Assembly: GCA_946122785.1 (NCBI GenBank)
Contig: CAMGYJ010000009.1
Coordinates: 4,122,937 to 4,186,936, forward strand
Source of the DNA: Linum tenue
Taxonomy: Eukaryota > Streptophyta > Magnoliopsida > Malpighiales > Linaceae
Direction of reading: 5' to 3'
DNA length: 64,000 nt
In this document: positions 11,201 to 22,800 of the stretch, piece by piece
How the letters are laid out: each line of letters starts with the position of its first letter
How positions within the stretch are numbered: position 1 is the stretch's first letter
Position numbers and translations under genes: made by a program
The notes under the pieces: model-generated
What the model saw: the letters and a program-made list of their open reading frames with translations, nothing else
Told to the model about the DNA's origin: nothing
Database searches by the model: none

Positions 11201-13080
11201 CGCGACTTTAATGGACTATGTTCTGTATTGTTTTTGTTCAGGTATAATTTTTTTGCTGTTTTCACGAGTTTCATCTGATCCATTTATGCGGGTTACTATG
11301 AGGCTTTCTCCTATCCTGCTATGGTCCACGGTGTACACTCTTTGGGTTAAATGTGATGACCCATCAAGGGTAGACAAGTTCTTTAATCAACTGAAACATT
11401 ATGGGTCTTAGATTGGGTTTGCACATTCTTTTCGTTGTTACATATTTCTATTGTGTGATTTGCTCCGTCCCATTTCTGAATATACAAAAAGTTCCAAGTA
11501 ACTTCCTTCGTGTATTGGTCACGTTGGTTTGGTGTGTGATGGGGGTTTTGTTGGTGTCATCACAAGAGCTCAGTATTTTTGCTTATGTAATTTTAATACG
11601 ATCCTAGGGACTCAAACGACTTTTCCTGATTTGAGCAAGAGCGTAAGATTTTAATCAAGGAAACTGGTCACCTTTTTGAAACTACAGAAATGTGTGCTTC
11701 TGAAGATGAACATTAAGGTCCAAAGCATAGTCGTTACATGTATCGAGATTCGGAGATCATTTGGCTCATTGAAACTGCTGCAAGCAGAATAGTATGGGTC
11801 TTCTTTGTACCTCTTGAACCGCCTCCAAGATAAGTAGGACTTCTTGAACAGGTTATGGATTGAACTCCTTTACTTGCACATTTGCATTGGCCAAAACAAA
11901 TCACAGGGGCAAAACAAATTGTAAATTGAAATGCGGAACTTTTTAATTTTATATACTATTTTCTCTCGCTTAAATAAAGTTTGGTTGTCTTAGATCTTCG
12001 TGTGTATTTCGTTGACAGGACCCTCTCTTTCCCTTTGTCTTAGATCTTCAGTTGCCTATGAATCATAATCAGTGGAACTTTGTACACTTCCACACAACCT
12101 AACATGTAAAATGGGAAACCATGAATATTATGCAGGTAAACCACCTTCTGGAAACAACAGATAACTCACAAATCTGCTTTAAGATTCCTTTACCTGAAGG
12201 GCATATATGAATAACCATTGAGGGTTTTGGATTTTGTATTCTTTAGATAGATTTGTTGCCTGTTAGTAGTAGATGACTTTGCTCAGAATCCATTTCTGCA
12301 AGCTAGGGGACCACCATTCATCTGTGAATCTCACTAATAAGCTTCTTCTTTCAGTGCTACGGCACTTTCTTCCAGCTCCTGCTGTAATTTTACTTTTGAT
12401 GCTGCACTTTCTTTTTCCTGCTACCGTAATTCTGTGTCGGCTTCTGCACTTTCTTTCCCTGCTGCTGTATTTATGTTGTTGTTCTATTGAAATTTTGTTG
12501 GTGTTGACTGCTATCTGTTGCTGCAGTTATGTTGGTTGCACTTCATCCCCAACTCGGAGCTTCTCATAGTTCTATCTCATTAGTAGCGGCCTCAAATTTG
12601 TTTCTGCAGGACAACACAGATGCACAAAGCACCTACCTGAAAACTGCAGACATAAATGCTGGATGAGGGGGGATATATTTGGTTTGAAGCCTCAAATTTG
12701 CAGAGGTAGAAGCCTAGAAGGTCACTCTACATGCCTTCTGTGATGTCCAACCACTTATTTGTAGGATATTTTTCTTCCTGTTTTATATGTTGTAAGGGTG
12801 CTGAAAAATATTTTGCCGTAGTTAGGTAACTGTTGTATGCTTATCTATATGCACCATGCAAGATTATGAACTATGTGTTCACGTCTTCTTTGAAATGCAT
12901 TCTCTTTACTTTGCTTCTCAATGGTACTGAGTCAGTATGGTGTACTACTGTGCTTATGTCAATTGTGTATACAAGAATAGCCATTTTCCTTTCCCAGGAT
13001 ATGGAATGCAACTAATATTTAGCACTTCTTCCTTGCGGCAAATACTGTCCCTGCGGCGTAGCCGCGGGTATTGATCCTAG
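8224..13080 (+). mobile_element. Helitron A, non-autonomous (4.9 kb)
   Basis: The 5' end is TTCTTTTATATATGAAAGC (8224 or 8225) followed by GAGTACACTTTATTGG. The 3' end is a GC-rich hairpin (CCCTGCGGCGTAGCCGCGGG, 13049-13068), then TATTGATC and the terminal CTAG (13077-13080), with host T next. This is the classical Helitron 3' structure inserted after A and before T. The paralogous empty site (near 25513-25525, GGAGATATAACTATAATTGG) confirms the insertion. No Rep/helicase frame is visible; many short ORFs (for example 8470-9159) are unrecognised. A second 5'-end-like motif is at about 8381-8410. Confidence 0.85.
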
Positions 13081-13345
13081 TATCTGTAAAATGGTAGTTC
13101 CAAATGGTGCGCACACAAAATCGCAACAGTTATCTATCTGAGTAGTAATATCAGAAGACCTAGCTATGCACTTGATCAAGATCTAGCTCACTTTATATCT
13201 TATCTGGAATTCAACACCCAGCTTTTCAGATTACTCAATCAGTGTAGAATGCAACAGGGACATTCAATCTTGCGGATTAACTGGAGGCTTTTGTGAAGCC
13301 ATTAGCCAGTTCTGGTTTCCAGTCACCCAATCCTAACCCTAGGTC
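13081..13345 (-). pseudogene. DUF760 intron remnant (copy 1, right part)
   Basis: This continues the truncated DUF760 copy after Helitron A. It matches 25520-25900 and, more loosely, the intact gene's intron near 33440-33630 (shared words such as CCAGTTCTGGTTTCCAGTCACC). It shows that the Helitron landed inside an already duplicated intron fragment. Confidence 0.65.
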
Positions 13346-13617
13346 TGCTCAGACGAAAAGTCGCCACGAGATTGATGCTTTCTTTAATCTTATGATAATA
13401 AACGGTATAGACCCAAAGATAAAGAGGAAGAAATGAAAGCTCCGCCATAGCCCAACAATACAAGAACGAGATGAGCAACACCACTCCACATTCAGAACTT
13501 TTCTTATTAAGAGCAAGTCATAGAGCACATCGGACAAGAGATAGTGGCGCACTAGATGGCGCTCAATGGCAATCATGTATATCAACATAGAGACATCACT
13601 GACTATGGCGCTCAATG
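13346..13617. repeat. Duplicated NLR 3' flank, left of LTR insertion
   Basis: The sequence matches 26105-26330 downstream of NLR3 (for example the shared block around ACATCGGACAAGAGATAGTGG). It is part of an NLR3-type 3' flank copied next to NLR1's upstream region. No gene is seen. Confidence 0.65.
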
Positions 13618-13946
13618 TGATAGAAACCAACTTTAGTTCGGTTTCTATATTTATTATTATATTAGGGTAATTAGTCTTTTAATCGTATTAGGTTATTTGT
13701 TAGGGTTTTCTGGTTCTTTTCCTATATATGCACGTTGTTATTCGTCTATTCAATCAATAAGAAGAATATTAAGAAAAGCCTTCCAAACCCTAATCTCCCT
13801 ATCCTCTCAGTTCTCGTTCTCAATCCCTCTAAAGGCCTAGGCCAATCCTCTATCTTCTTCCTCAAATTCTCTTCTAAATCCCTAATTCCTATCAATTCCC
13901 AATTTCTCAATCCAATCGATAGAACCCTAGAAATAGGTTTCTATCA
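13618..13946 (+). repeat. 5' LTR
   Basis: The 329-bp direct repeat has short inverted ends (TGATAGAAACC/GGTTTCTATCA). A TATATATG motif near 13724-13731 followed by a pyrimidine-rich stretch may be the promoter. A short ORF runs out of it from 13735 but is probably meaningless. Confidence 0.93.
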
Positions 13947-14233
13947 TCTGGTATCAGAGCCCCGTTATTCACCTTTCCGCTACATCACAATCCACCCGCA
14001 CTACCCTCCATCCACCACTCACTGGTCCAACTCCCAAACCTAGAACACAACAATCCCACGCTCCACAAAGGGATAACTGTACACAAGGAAAAGGAATTAT
14101 TATTCCTTATTTTTGTGCGCTAGCAGAGGGTTCTGGGTAGGGAATTGTTTATCATAAACAAAGGCCTTCCACAAGGCGACCTCATCTCCGCAGCAAGCTT
14201 TCGAAGTCCACCGCAACGACCGTTCGTCGCCTA

Positions 14234-15283
14234 ATGGCCACCAATACCTTTGAGGCCCTTCCAGCCGCAATGGCGTCAATTGAGGACACCCTCACTAAAG
14301 CCATCAGTCAACAATTTGCAGAACTTCGCGTGTTGATTGCTGATCTTGCACAATCCACCGCTGCCAAGCATCAAGCCCTTGAACAGCGGGTTGAAGCACT
14401 CGAACGGCTTCCCGCTTTGACTACCACAGCAAAGGAAGTGCCGATGACCCCATCAGCTAAGCTGATCGAGATTCCCCCACCACCACCGGACAAAGAGACG
14501 CTAAAGAATGCCTTCGCGGATGACTCCGCCACTCCGCCAGCAAACTTGACTACTACGCAGCTTGGCGGACAACCACTTGGTGTCGGTTTCCCCTTAGTCG
14601 GCCACCTCTTGAGAAATCACACCATCCCCGACGTCGGCGGCAACTCCGATGATCAAGGAAGCACCGACTCCTACACTGCGCGGCAAAGGAAGTTCACAGG
14701 TCAGGGTTTCTCAGCCGACTTCAACACTGGGCAGCGTGATGTAGGGCGTTTGAAGTTGGTACAGAACTACAAGGCGCACAATCCTGGGCCGAGTTCGGTT
14801 GATTTGCCATGCAAATTGAATGGGCCACTTGAGAAGCCATATGGTTCAATCGGTGGTGGCTCAATCCCCTTGACCGAATCTGCACAACCAAAGTCGGCCA
14901 GACCAGTCCAGCGAGGTGAGCCAAACTCGAACCAACAATGGTTCGACCCAATGGACCGACATGAGTCGGATCACTATTCAACAGGGCGAACCAAACAGGC
15001 TAATTATCGTGTCTACCATGGCCGCGCGACGGCATTTTTAAAGCCAGGACAGGTGTATCGCGTGGAACAGAGCTGGAACGATTCATATAAAGATGAACGG
15101 GAGTTTGATGATGACGGGTACTGGCCTCCGCCAAGGCACTCCGACGATCGCCACCCTCCGTCAATCAAGACAGCTTCACGACGATTCAGCCACGATGACG
15201 GGAGCGGGTTCATCGGCCGCTCGTGTTATAGAGACAAAGACGGGCCTAACTATCATACTCCTTTGGGCTCCATATATCGATAG
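14234..15283 (+). CDS. Gag-like ORF of the non-autonomous LTR element
   Basis: An uninterrupted 349-codon frame fills most of the interior of the LTR element. Residues about 10-60 are Ala/Leu/Gln/Glu-rich and look like a coiled coil (QQFAELRVLIADLAQ, HQALEQRVEALERL). A Pro-rich linker and a hydrophilic, Arg/Gly/Ser/Tyr-rich C-terminal half follow. There is no CCHC zinc knuckle and no protease motif. By position it could be a divergent Gag, as in elements that keep only a gag-type ORF; this is inference from place and composition, not from a recognised domain. It ends 62 bp before the right LTR. Confidence 0.55.
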   Translation: MATNTFEALPAAMASIEDTLTKAISQQFAELRVLIADLAQSTAAKHQALEQRVEALERLPALTTTAKEVPMTPSAKLIEIPPPPPDKETLKNAFADDSATPPANLTTTQLGGQPLGVGFPLVGHLLRNHTIPDVGGNSDDQGSTDSYTARQRKFTGQGFSADFNTGQRDVGRLKLVQNYKAHNPGPSSVDLPCKLNGPLEKPYGSIGGGSIPLTESAQPKSARPVQRGEPNSNQQWFDPMDRHESDHYSTGRTKQANYRVYHGRATAFLKPGQVYRVEQSWNDSYKDEREFDDDGYWPPPRHSDDRHPPSIKTASRRFSHDDGSGFIGRSCYRDKDGPNYHTPLGSIYR

Positions 15284-15345
15284 GATTAGTAGCATTATTT
15301 TATTTGTCAACCTTGAGGGCAAGGTTGGTCTCAAGGGGGAGGGGA

Positions 15346-15674
15346 TGATAGAAACCAACTTTAGTTCGGTTTCTATATTTATTATTATATTAGGGTAATT
15401 AGTCTTTTAATCGTATTAGGTTATTTGTTAGGGTTTTCTGGTTCTTTTCCTATATATGCACGTTGTTATTCGTCTATTCAATCAATAAGAAGAATATTAA
15501 GAAAAGCCTTCCAAACCCTAATCTCCCTATCCTCTCAGTTCTCGTTCTCAATCCCTCTAAAGGCCTAGGCCAATCCTCTATCTTCTTCCTCAAATTCTCT
15601 TCTAAATCCCTAATTCCTATCAATTCCCAATTTCTCAATCCAATCGATAGAACCCTAGAAATAGGTTTCTATCA
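15346..15674 (+). repeat. 3' LTR
   Basis: This is a second copy of the 329-bp LTR, with no difference from the left LTR found on reading. It is preceded by the polypurine tract at about 15335-15345 and followed by the CAATG target duplication. Confidence 0.93.
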
Positions 15675-16256
15675 CAATGGCAATGCTTTAACATCCAAAC
15701 GCAACTCTTGAAATAACAACCAACAGCAGAATACAATGTTATTGGAATAATGATACTAGAACTATCAAGTTCAAGATATATTTAATAGGCAGATACTTGA
15801 CCAGGCTAGACAAGTCACCAGCATGCCACTGTCAATAGGCACACACACCCTCCGCATTGCAGCTTGCAAACACAGAAGTAAATTGTGGTCTCTTGCACCT
15901 TTCATTACTGCAGTAAGGGAGAAATTAACTAGTCACCCCCAACAAGGGAGAAGTTGGTTCTTACAGAAAAGCTGCAGACTTCTTCTTGGACAGCAGCATA
16001 GCTATCTAAGCTGGAAGGAAAAAAGGCCTTTTCACGGCCAGGGAAAATGGAGTGCAGCAGCACCCAGTACCTCCTGTTGTCTTCTTATAACCAATTCAAC
16101 TGCATCTAAGAACACGAATCCACCTTAAGTTCATCCGTAAATGATAAAGCTTTAATGGCAAGAAGCTAGTGGTACTCAGTCTAGGCACCAGATATTTAAT
16201 CTTCAAAAACTCACCTAATAGTTAACCATCTAGGGAAATATGCATGCAGAAGGTAG
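15675..16256. repeat. Duplicated NLR 3' flank, right of LTR insertion
   Basis: The sequence closely matches 26345-26858 downstream of NLR3 (shared words such as GGAATAATGATACTAGAACT and CATTACTGCAGTAAGGGAG). It leads directly into the last-exon remnant at 16257-16283. No gene is present. Confidence 0.8.
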
Positions 16257-16283
16257 TTAGCAGAGAAAGCATCTGTGGAAAAG
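16257..16283 (-). pseudogene. Remnant of a fourth NLR: final codons only
   Basis: The minus strand reads CTT TTC CAC AGA TGC TTT CTC TGC TAA, that is LFHRCFLC and stop, identical to the end of the NLR3 terminal exon. Homology stops abruptly at 16283. The rest of that gene is gone and replaced by unrelated repeat sequence. With the flanking match, it marks a deleted NLR3-like copy. Confidence 0.8.
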
Positions 16284-17340
16284 CTGGGTTATATTGAGGT
16301 CGAGCTGAGCTCGAGCTTGGCTGTTACCAGCTTGTCTCAAATTCGAGCTGAGTTCGAGCTTGTCATTTTGGATTCGAGTTCGAGTTGAGCTATTAAAAAA
16401 TTTGACTTGGCTCGGCTCATTTGCAGCCCTAAATCCCTAACCATATACTTTATACCATAAACAAAAAATCATCAAAAATTACTTATCAAGTTTAGTATAA
16501 TTGTTGGCTCATATTCATCCGCCCATAAATTTTTCATTCCAAAGTTCTCATCCAAACCTCTCTCTCATTGTCCATGATCTCAATTATTAATTATTCATTA
16601 TTAATATTGACATTGTGTTGATTTTATATTTCATATTTACTTTTTTAATTTAGTTAAAGAACTTAGTGTTCAAGTGACGTTAATGTTTCATATTTTTTTA
16701 AATCCCTTATACGAAATGAAAAATAAATTTTAACTAAGTTTAGAATGAAAAACTTTATTTTAAAAAACTATGCATTGTATAATATAATAATCATTCAAGT
16801 GGATTAGGTGAAGTTCGGGTTGAGTCGGTCGGGTTACGGGTTGAGTCGGGTTCATATCAATCGGGTTCGGGTTAATCAGGTTCGGGTTTAATCCGGTTGT
16901 GGGTTAATCGGGTTACGGGTCAGTCGGGTTGCGAGTCAGGCAGGTTGCGGGTTGTTGATTTTTAGTCAATTCGAGTTGCGGTCGGGTTGTGGGTCAGGTT
17001 AATCGGGTGGGTTAATCGGGTCGGGTTCTGTTTTGCACCTATATGAATGAGTACAAAAATACGGAATAATTAATTCAACTGCAACTAAGAACACACATCC
17101 ATCCATCCATCCATCCATCCATCCATCTTTCCAGTTCAGTACTTAACTATTTGAGTTGAAAATGGCAAGCTATTGATTAGGCGTGAGAGGGTGTGTCACG
17201 GGATAACAAAAAACGATTCAATCTTTGGAAGATAGTAAGATAGGCTTGTTGCACTCCATTCTCACAAAGAGCTGCTCTGTTTTGCATGCATGAAGACACC
17301 CAGACAAAAGGGGTTTCTACTTTCAAAAGAACATAAACAA
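16284..17340. repeat. Repeat-rich spacer between NLR remnant and NLR2
   Basis: Positions 16290-16435 are a degenerate array of GAGCTCGAGCTTG-like words ending TTTGCAGCCCTAA, typical of a decayed hAT-type MITE end. Positions 16440-16790 are AT-rich with no recognised feature. Positions 16800-17035 are a minisatellite of GGTCGGGTTACGGGTTGAGTC-like units. Positions 17097-17127 are a (CATC)n microsatellite. No coding sequence. Confidence 0.6.
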
Positions 17341-17499
17341 AAGTTGATGGCTAGCAAGCTAGCTAGGACCAAGATGAATGCAGGAGAAATGCAAACCTTA
17401 TATAAAAAAAATGCAGGTGATGAATGAATGCGGCATGTCCACTTCGATCAGAATTCTTAAGAGCGTCTCAGGGAAAGGTGGAGGAATGCCATAAGCGAG

Positions 17500-19788
17500 C
17501 TAGCAGAGAAAGCATCTCTGGAAAAGGTTGCAAGTCAGCCTTGCTATTATGGAATTTGACAACATCCTGCAATGCAAACATCAACATTAGTAGTCAATGT
17601 TATGTTAGGAGCACTTCTATACCGAAGAAATGTTCATAATGTCTAAACAATGTAGAGAAAATGACACCGGTATGCTATAAGCTATTATCAGCTCAATATT
17701 GTACCACAATAGGTGTCCAATGGAGGCTGTTCTGTTCACAAAGGCCAATCCTACCGTCAAATATAGCTTAGCTTTTCTATAATAGTTAAGCAAAAGAATG
17801 TACCTTGAGGACTGGGTGGATGTGAGTAGTTGTTCATCATCTTCTGCCTCTGCTTCTAGTTCTTGGTGTTGGTCCCCTGCTTCTGCTACCAAGTACTTGC
17901 CATTTCGTTGAACCATTTTGTAACTGACAACAATTTTCGAAACGTGAGCGACTTTGTGCCAGTCCTCGGCCGTGCTGCTTTCCAGCCTCGGTGATAGAAG
18001 CTCGGAGTCGTTTACTATCAAAGTCTCTAACGCGGCGAGCTTCGGGAACCACTCAGGTAAACTCTTGAGACCGCCACAGGACCATATCACCAGCTCCTGC
18101 AACTTAGAGGAATGCTGAAGCCACTCCGGTAGACAGTCCAAGCCCGAAAGCTTGGAGATATTGAAGCGACGGAGGACCGGAAGGGCAAACTGTAGCGGCG
18201 TAGCTGCTGGTGAAGATAGAGTCGACAGGTTCGGGCAACTCTCTATGTCCAGGGATTCAAGCGAAACAAGCTGTGGCAGTAGCTCTTGTGGCAGAACTCG
18301 TAGACCATAGATGCGATGAATTGTTAGTTCTCTAAATCGGGAGTGTGTTGGGGAATGGGGTGGAGGAATGGAGGAGGCAGCAAACTCACCCAACAGTTCA
18401 CTCTCCATGCCGTTTAGCCTAACTTTTTCCACGTGCACTGAGAACCGAGGAACCGATTCCAGTTTTGGGCACTTGCTGATGTCTAGAACAGAGAGACGAG
18501 GGAACAGCGGCATCTCTATCTTTGAGGACGACGCCCAGCTGATTAGGTTGGCGCATTCCCAAATGGTGAGAGACTTGAGGCTGGGGAGAAGTTGCACACC
18601 ATTCTTAGAAGAAGATGGTGCTGGTGCTGATGCCGACGGTGGCGTCGGCTCCTCAATCTGTATGTACTCCAAGCTGTACAGTTTATACAACGTCAATTCT
18701 TCAAGAGAAACCAGTGGATCCAGGGACGGAAGATACCGAAGTTCATCACAATAAGTCAGACTGATAATCACCACATTCTTGAGAGAATTGAAAAACCAGG
18801 TGGATAGACTACTCCCGGCATAACCCCACAACTTCAGCTCCTTCAAATTCTCATTCGGCTCCAACGCCTCCAATGTCCTCCCGTCCTCAGCAGCATCATC
18901 CGCCGGTCGAATTATGTTCCAGCACAATTCCAAGGTTCGCAGATGTTGCTTCGTGTTCAAACTCGCTGCTTGCGCTTCAGCTTCATCTTTCACCAGTTCA
19001 AGATTTGAAATTTTCAACTTCCCGCCCAGGCCGTTGAGATGCTTCAACTCGCTGACTCTGGAAGTGGCTGCTCCGGAAGAGTGGAATGCATTTGTAACTT
19101 CAAAACTGGACAGTTCTTTCAGTAGAGTGAGTTGCCCAATCCCAGGTGGTAAGCCTGTCAACCTGACACACTCGATAAGGCTAAGAAACTCGAGATTGGA
19201 TAAGTTCACAATGTCTCTTGGTAGTTGCCGAAGCTCTTCACAGAAATCTAATACGAGCACTTGCAGGTTCACCAGTTTTGTGATCCCTTCGGGTAGCATC
19301 TGCATTGCGTTACGAGAAAGATTAAGATACCTGAGACGTTTCAGCTTATGAATGGAGGGTGGGACGCTCTTCATTAGAGCACCGCGAAGGCTTAAAGCTC
19401 TTAAGCTGGGCATATTGGAGAAGATTGTCTCGTACTCCTCTCCTCCGTTGGCATTCATACCCCACGAATTCATATTTGCAGGAAGGAGCGTTCGCAGTTT
19501 TGTTGCTCTAGGCAACAGATGTGGAACTTGCCATGGCTTTCTGGATCTTCTTCCCTCAAAATCGAATGATATGTGTCGAAGCCCATCAAAGTTGATGCCA
19601 TCGTCAACCACTGGGTTTGAGGCCCTTAAAGTGACACTCTCCTTCCCTGCAACTTCCAAAGCTAGATCGTGCATCAAATCATGGACTTTACACCACCTCA
19701 CATTCCCGGAATGATCTTCATGCGGCTCTTGAAAAAAGGACCTTGACAGCATGCTCTTAAAATATCCGACTCCAACTTCAAATAGATC

Positions 19789-19823
<35 letters not shown>

Positions 19824-22800
19824 GAACACAATTAATATAGCCTTGGCTCATCCACAGTTGTACCAGCGTTTTCACCTCAATCTCGTAATCTTTTGGAAAC
19901 AAGCTGCAGTAAGCAAAACAGGGTTTCAAATAGGAAGGAAGATGGTCGTAACTCAGCCTAAGAGTTGCCAAAATCCTTTTATCACTGTCCATCGAATCCA
20001 GTCGTGCTTGCTTGTCTTTTAAAGCCTCCCAATCAACCACATTTCTCTTGGACGACAAGACACCGGCCATCGCCCTTATAGCCAAAGGAACTCCCACACA
20101 TCTTCCAACGATCTCTTTTCCTGCTCGCTCAAACCTTTCATCTCCTTCAACTGCTTTCCCCTTAAATGCTATTCGTTCAAACAAAGACCATGACTCTTGC
20201 TTGGATAAACCTTTTATCTCGTGTCTTTCGATCCCTTTCGTCGCCATGAAATTCGCAACGCTTCCAATTCGAGTAGTTACCATAATTTTACTTCCTACTG
20301 CCCCAACATTGCAGAAAAAACTCATCAACCTCTCCCAATTGGTCATGTAATCACCATTGTCCCACACATCATCCAAGACAACCAAAAACTTTTTGTTCTC
20401 CATTTTTGTCTTAAGTTTACTCTTCAAACTCTGCAACTGAAGATCCGCCACTTTTTCTTCAGACAAAGATTCTAGAATCTTTTTGACCAGCACTGTTTCA
20501 CTAAAATTGTCTGAAACACAGATCCAACTTGTCAGTTGAAAATAAGAGCTCACGATCTTATCATTGTAAATATATTGAGCCAACGCAGTTTTCCCCAGAC
20601 CTCCCATTCCAAGAATAGGTATCACTTCAACTTTCTGCTCATCGTTGGTCGACAACAACAAGCTTATTATCTTCTCACTGTCTTCTTTTCTCCCAACAAA
20701 TACATTAGGGACGAAGGAATCTGTCTGGCTCCTCTTCTTGCTCATAGCAGCAGCAGAATCCTCCTCAAGTCGCGTTTGAAGGTTGAACTTCTTTCGGTTC
20801 TCATCAATCTCATCTAGCTTGCTTCTGATGGCCTTAATTCGATGAGCCATCAAGAGACCATTGAGCAAATGGTTGGAAGCGGAGAAGAAGAGGTGTACCT
20901 GTTGGATTGATTTGAAAATAATCTATAATTTGATGTCACATATAAGTAAATTCCATATGTGTTATCCTTCAATTTGGCATTAAAACTCCAATGATCTAAT
21001 TGGCAATTTGACTTGGGGATAACAAGGATCGTGAGAGTTTTTACTTTTCTTTTGCATGGACACGACATGAGTTAATATAGTTTTTCTTTGAGAGGCATAA
21101 AAGAAAAGTAAAGGTAAAGAAATGAAAATAGTATGGCCCTTTATGTATAAATAAATAAATAAAATAGTGGTATGGACCCTTTACCACACTGATTCCAATT
21201 TCTAAAATATCCTCCAAAAGTGAATTGACAAATGTTAAGTGCCTAGAACTCTAAGACCATCTCAAATGTAAACTCTCTCCCTAAAAGCTATATTTGTCCA
21301 AACATATATGGGGTTGGTTTGGCCCTGCTTTAGCTTTTAGGAAATCAATTTTTTTCGAGAAATATTTTTAAAAATAATAAGTAAATGTTCGACAAGTAAC
21401 ATATTTTTTAATATAGGAAGTTCTATAAAATTAATTCATAAACAAAAATCGAAACGAATCTTGTTGGATTGATTCAACGAGAAAAAAAAGATCATGTTAT
21501 ATCAAGTAAAGTATTTTTTCAGGAGGCTGTGCTGAGACTGAAGAATCATGCATCAGGTTTGAGTGAAGGATGGAGAGAGCGATGCAGAAGACTCTATGGA
21601 AAGAAGATACAAGATATCCCAGCCTTGACAATTTCGATGACGTTGAAATACATGATGGATGGTAATAGTCAGCTTGAAATTAGTGTTAAAACTAGACCTT
21701 TTTGGTTCCAAAATATGCAATCTTATTAGTAGTGGTAGCAGTTATAAACAGAGTGTTAGTTGATAGCAAGTGTCTGTGTTTTGGTTTGTTCTTTGTATTG
21801 AGTTGTACAGATCGTATTTTTTATGAAATATAATCTCCTTATTCATAAAAAAATAATTTTCTAATTTTTTTCAATTATAACCATTATTTTGTAAAAAAAG
21901 TAAGGTTAAAGACAACGTCATACTTTAAAAAAAAATAATAATCCCGATTTATAAAGATTCTTGGCCTGATTTGAGTTTTTATTTTTTAAGAAAAATTGTG
22001 AAAAGACTAAAAAACATGAGCACTTCTACTATGCTATAAAACATTGTTGCTTTAATGTACAACTTAAAGTTGTACGATAACGTTAAATATATGAGTTCAG
22101 GTTGTACCATAAAGGAATTGGTACCCTTATGTTATGGTACAACTTTACAACTTAAAGTTGTACCCTCACATAAAAGTACAAGTTCAAATTGTACCATAAA
22201 ATAATTTGTAAAAAAGACTAAGTACAATTTGAAATTGTACCATAATATTAAATGTACAACTTCAAATTGTACCATTAAGGCAAAAATCTATAATACCAAT
22301 TTTATATAGGATTGTAAAATTCCTAAAAAACAAAAGGATGCACTTTTTAGAAGAGAAAACTTAGACAACTGCTTGTATGTTCGCTTACATGGATGCACAA
22401 AAATCATTTAAGGCCTACGTGTAAGGGGCTCAAATCTAAAATCCCTTTAACAATGTTAAGATTATATAATTATAATACCTAGATGAAGCCAATAACTAGA
22501 AAATTGTGATTAATCAAATACCTATCGGTTGAAGGGTATGGTTCATGAAATCATACCATATCGGCGGTTCAACTACGAAATACTAGTATCGGAGGCTAAA
22601 TCGGTAGGCAGTATTTAATGATTTAACGGTTAAACTACGATTTTATCATAAAATATCATATCGCTGACTTTTCCGGTACGATATCCGATACGATTTCATG
22701 GCCATATAATGAAGGTTCTTGAAAATCAATTTAATCCATTGATACGAAGGGCTATAGCTTATAGGTTAAGAATTCTCAAAGCATTGCGTAAGGAGTGCGG

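Larger units (their letters stand above)
13618..15674 (+). mobile_element. Young non-autonomous LTR retrotransposon
   Basis: Two 329-bp LTRs (13618-13946 and 15346-15674) start TGATAGAAACC and end GGTTTCTATCA, and look identical. The target duplication is CAATG (13613-13617 and 15675-15679). The primer-binding site TGGTATCAGAGC (13949-13960) matches the initiator Met-tRNA 3' end. A polypurine tract (GGGGGAGGGGA) precedes the right LTR. The 1.4-kb interior has no protease, integrase or reverse transcriptase, so it must depend on another element. The paralogous locus near 26330-26350 is empty. Identical LTRs imply a very recent insertion. Confidence 0.95.

Noticed and set aside
13735..14043. 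102-codon ORF starting in the 5' LTR
   Set aside because: Most of it is LTR sequence repeated identically at 15463; it crosses the primer-binding site and is not a plausible protein.
21469..21729. 86-codon frame in NLR2 intron
   Set aside because: It starts inside AT-rich intron sequence and shows no recognised domain.
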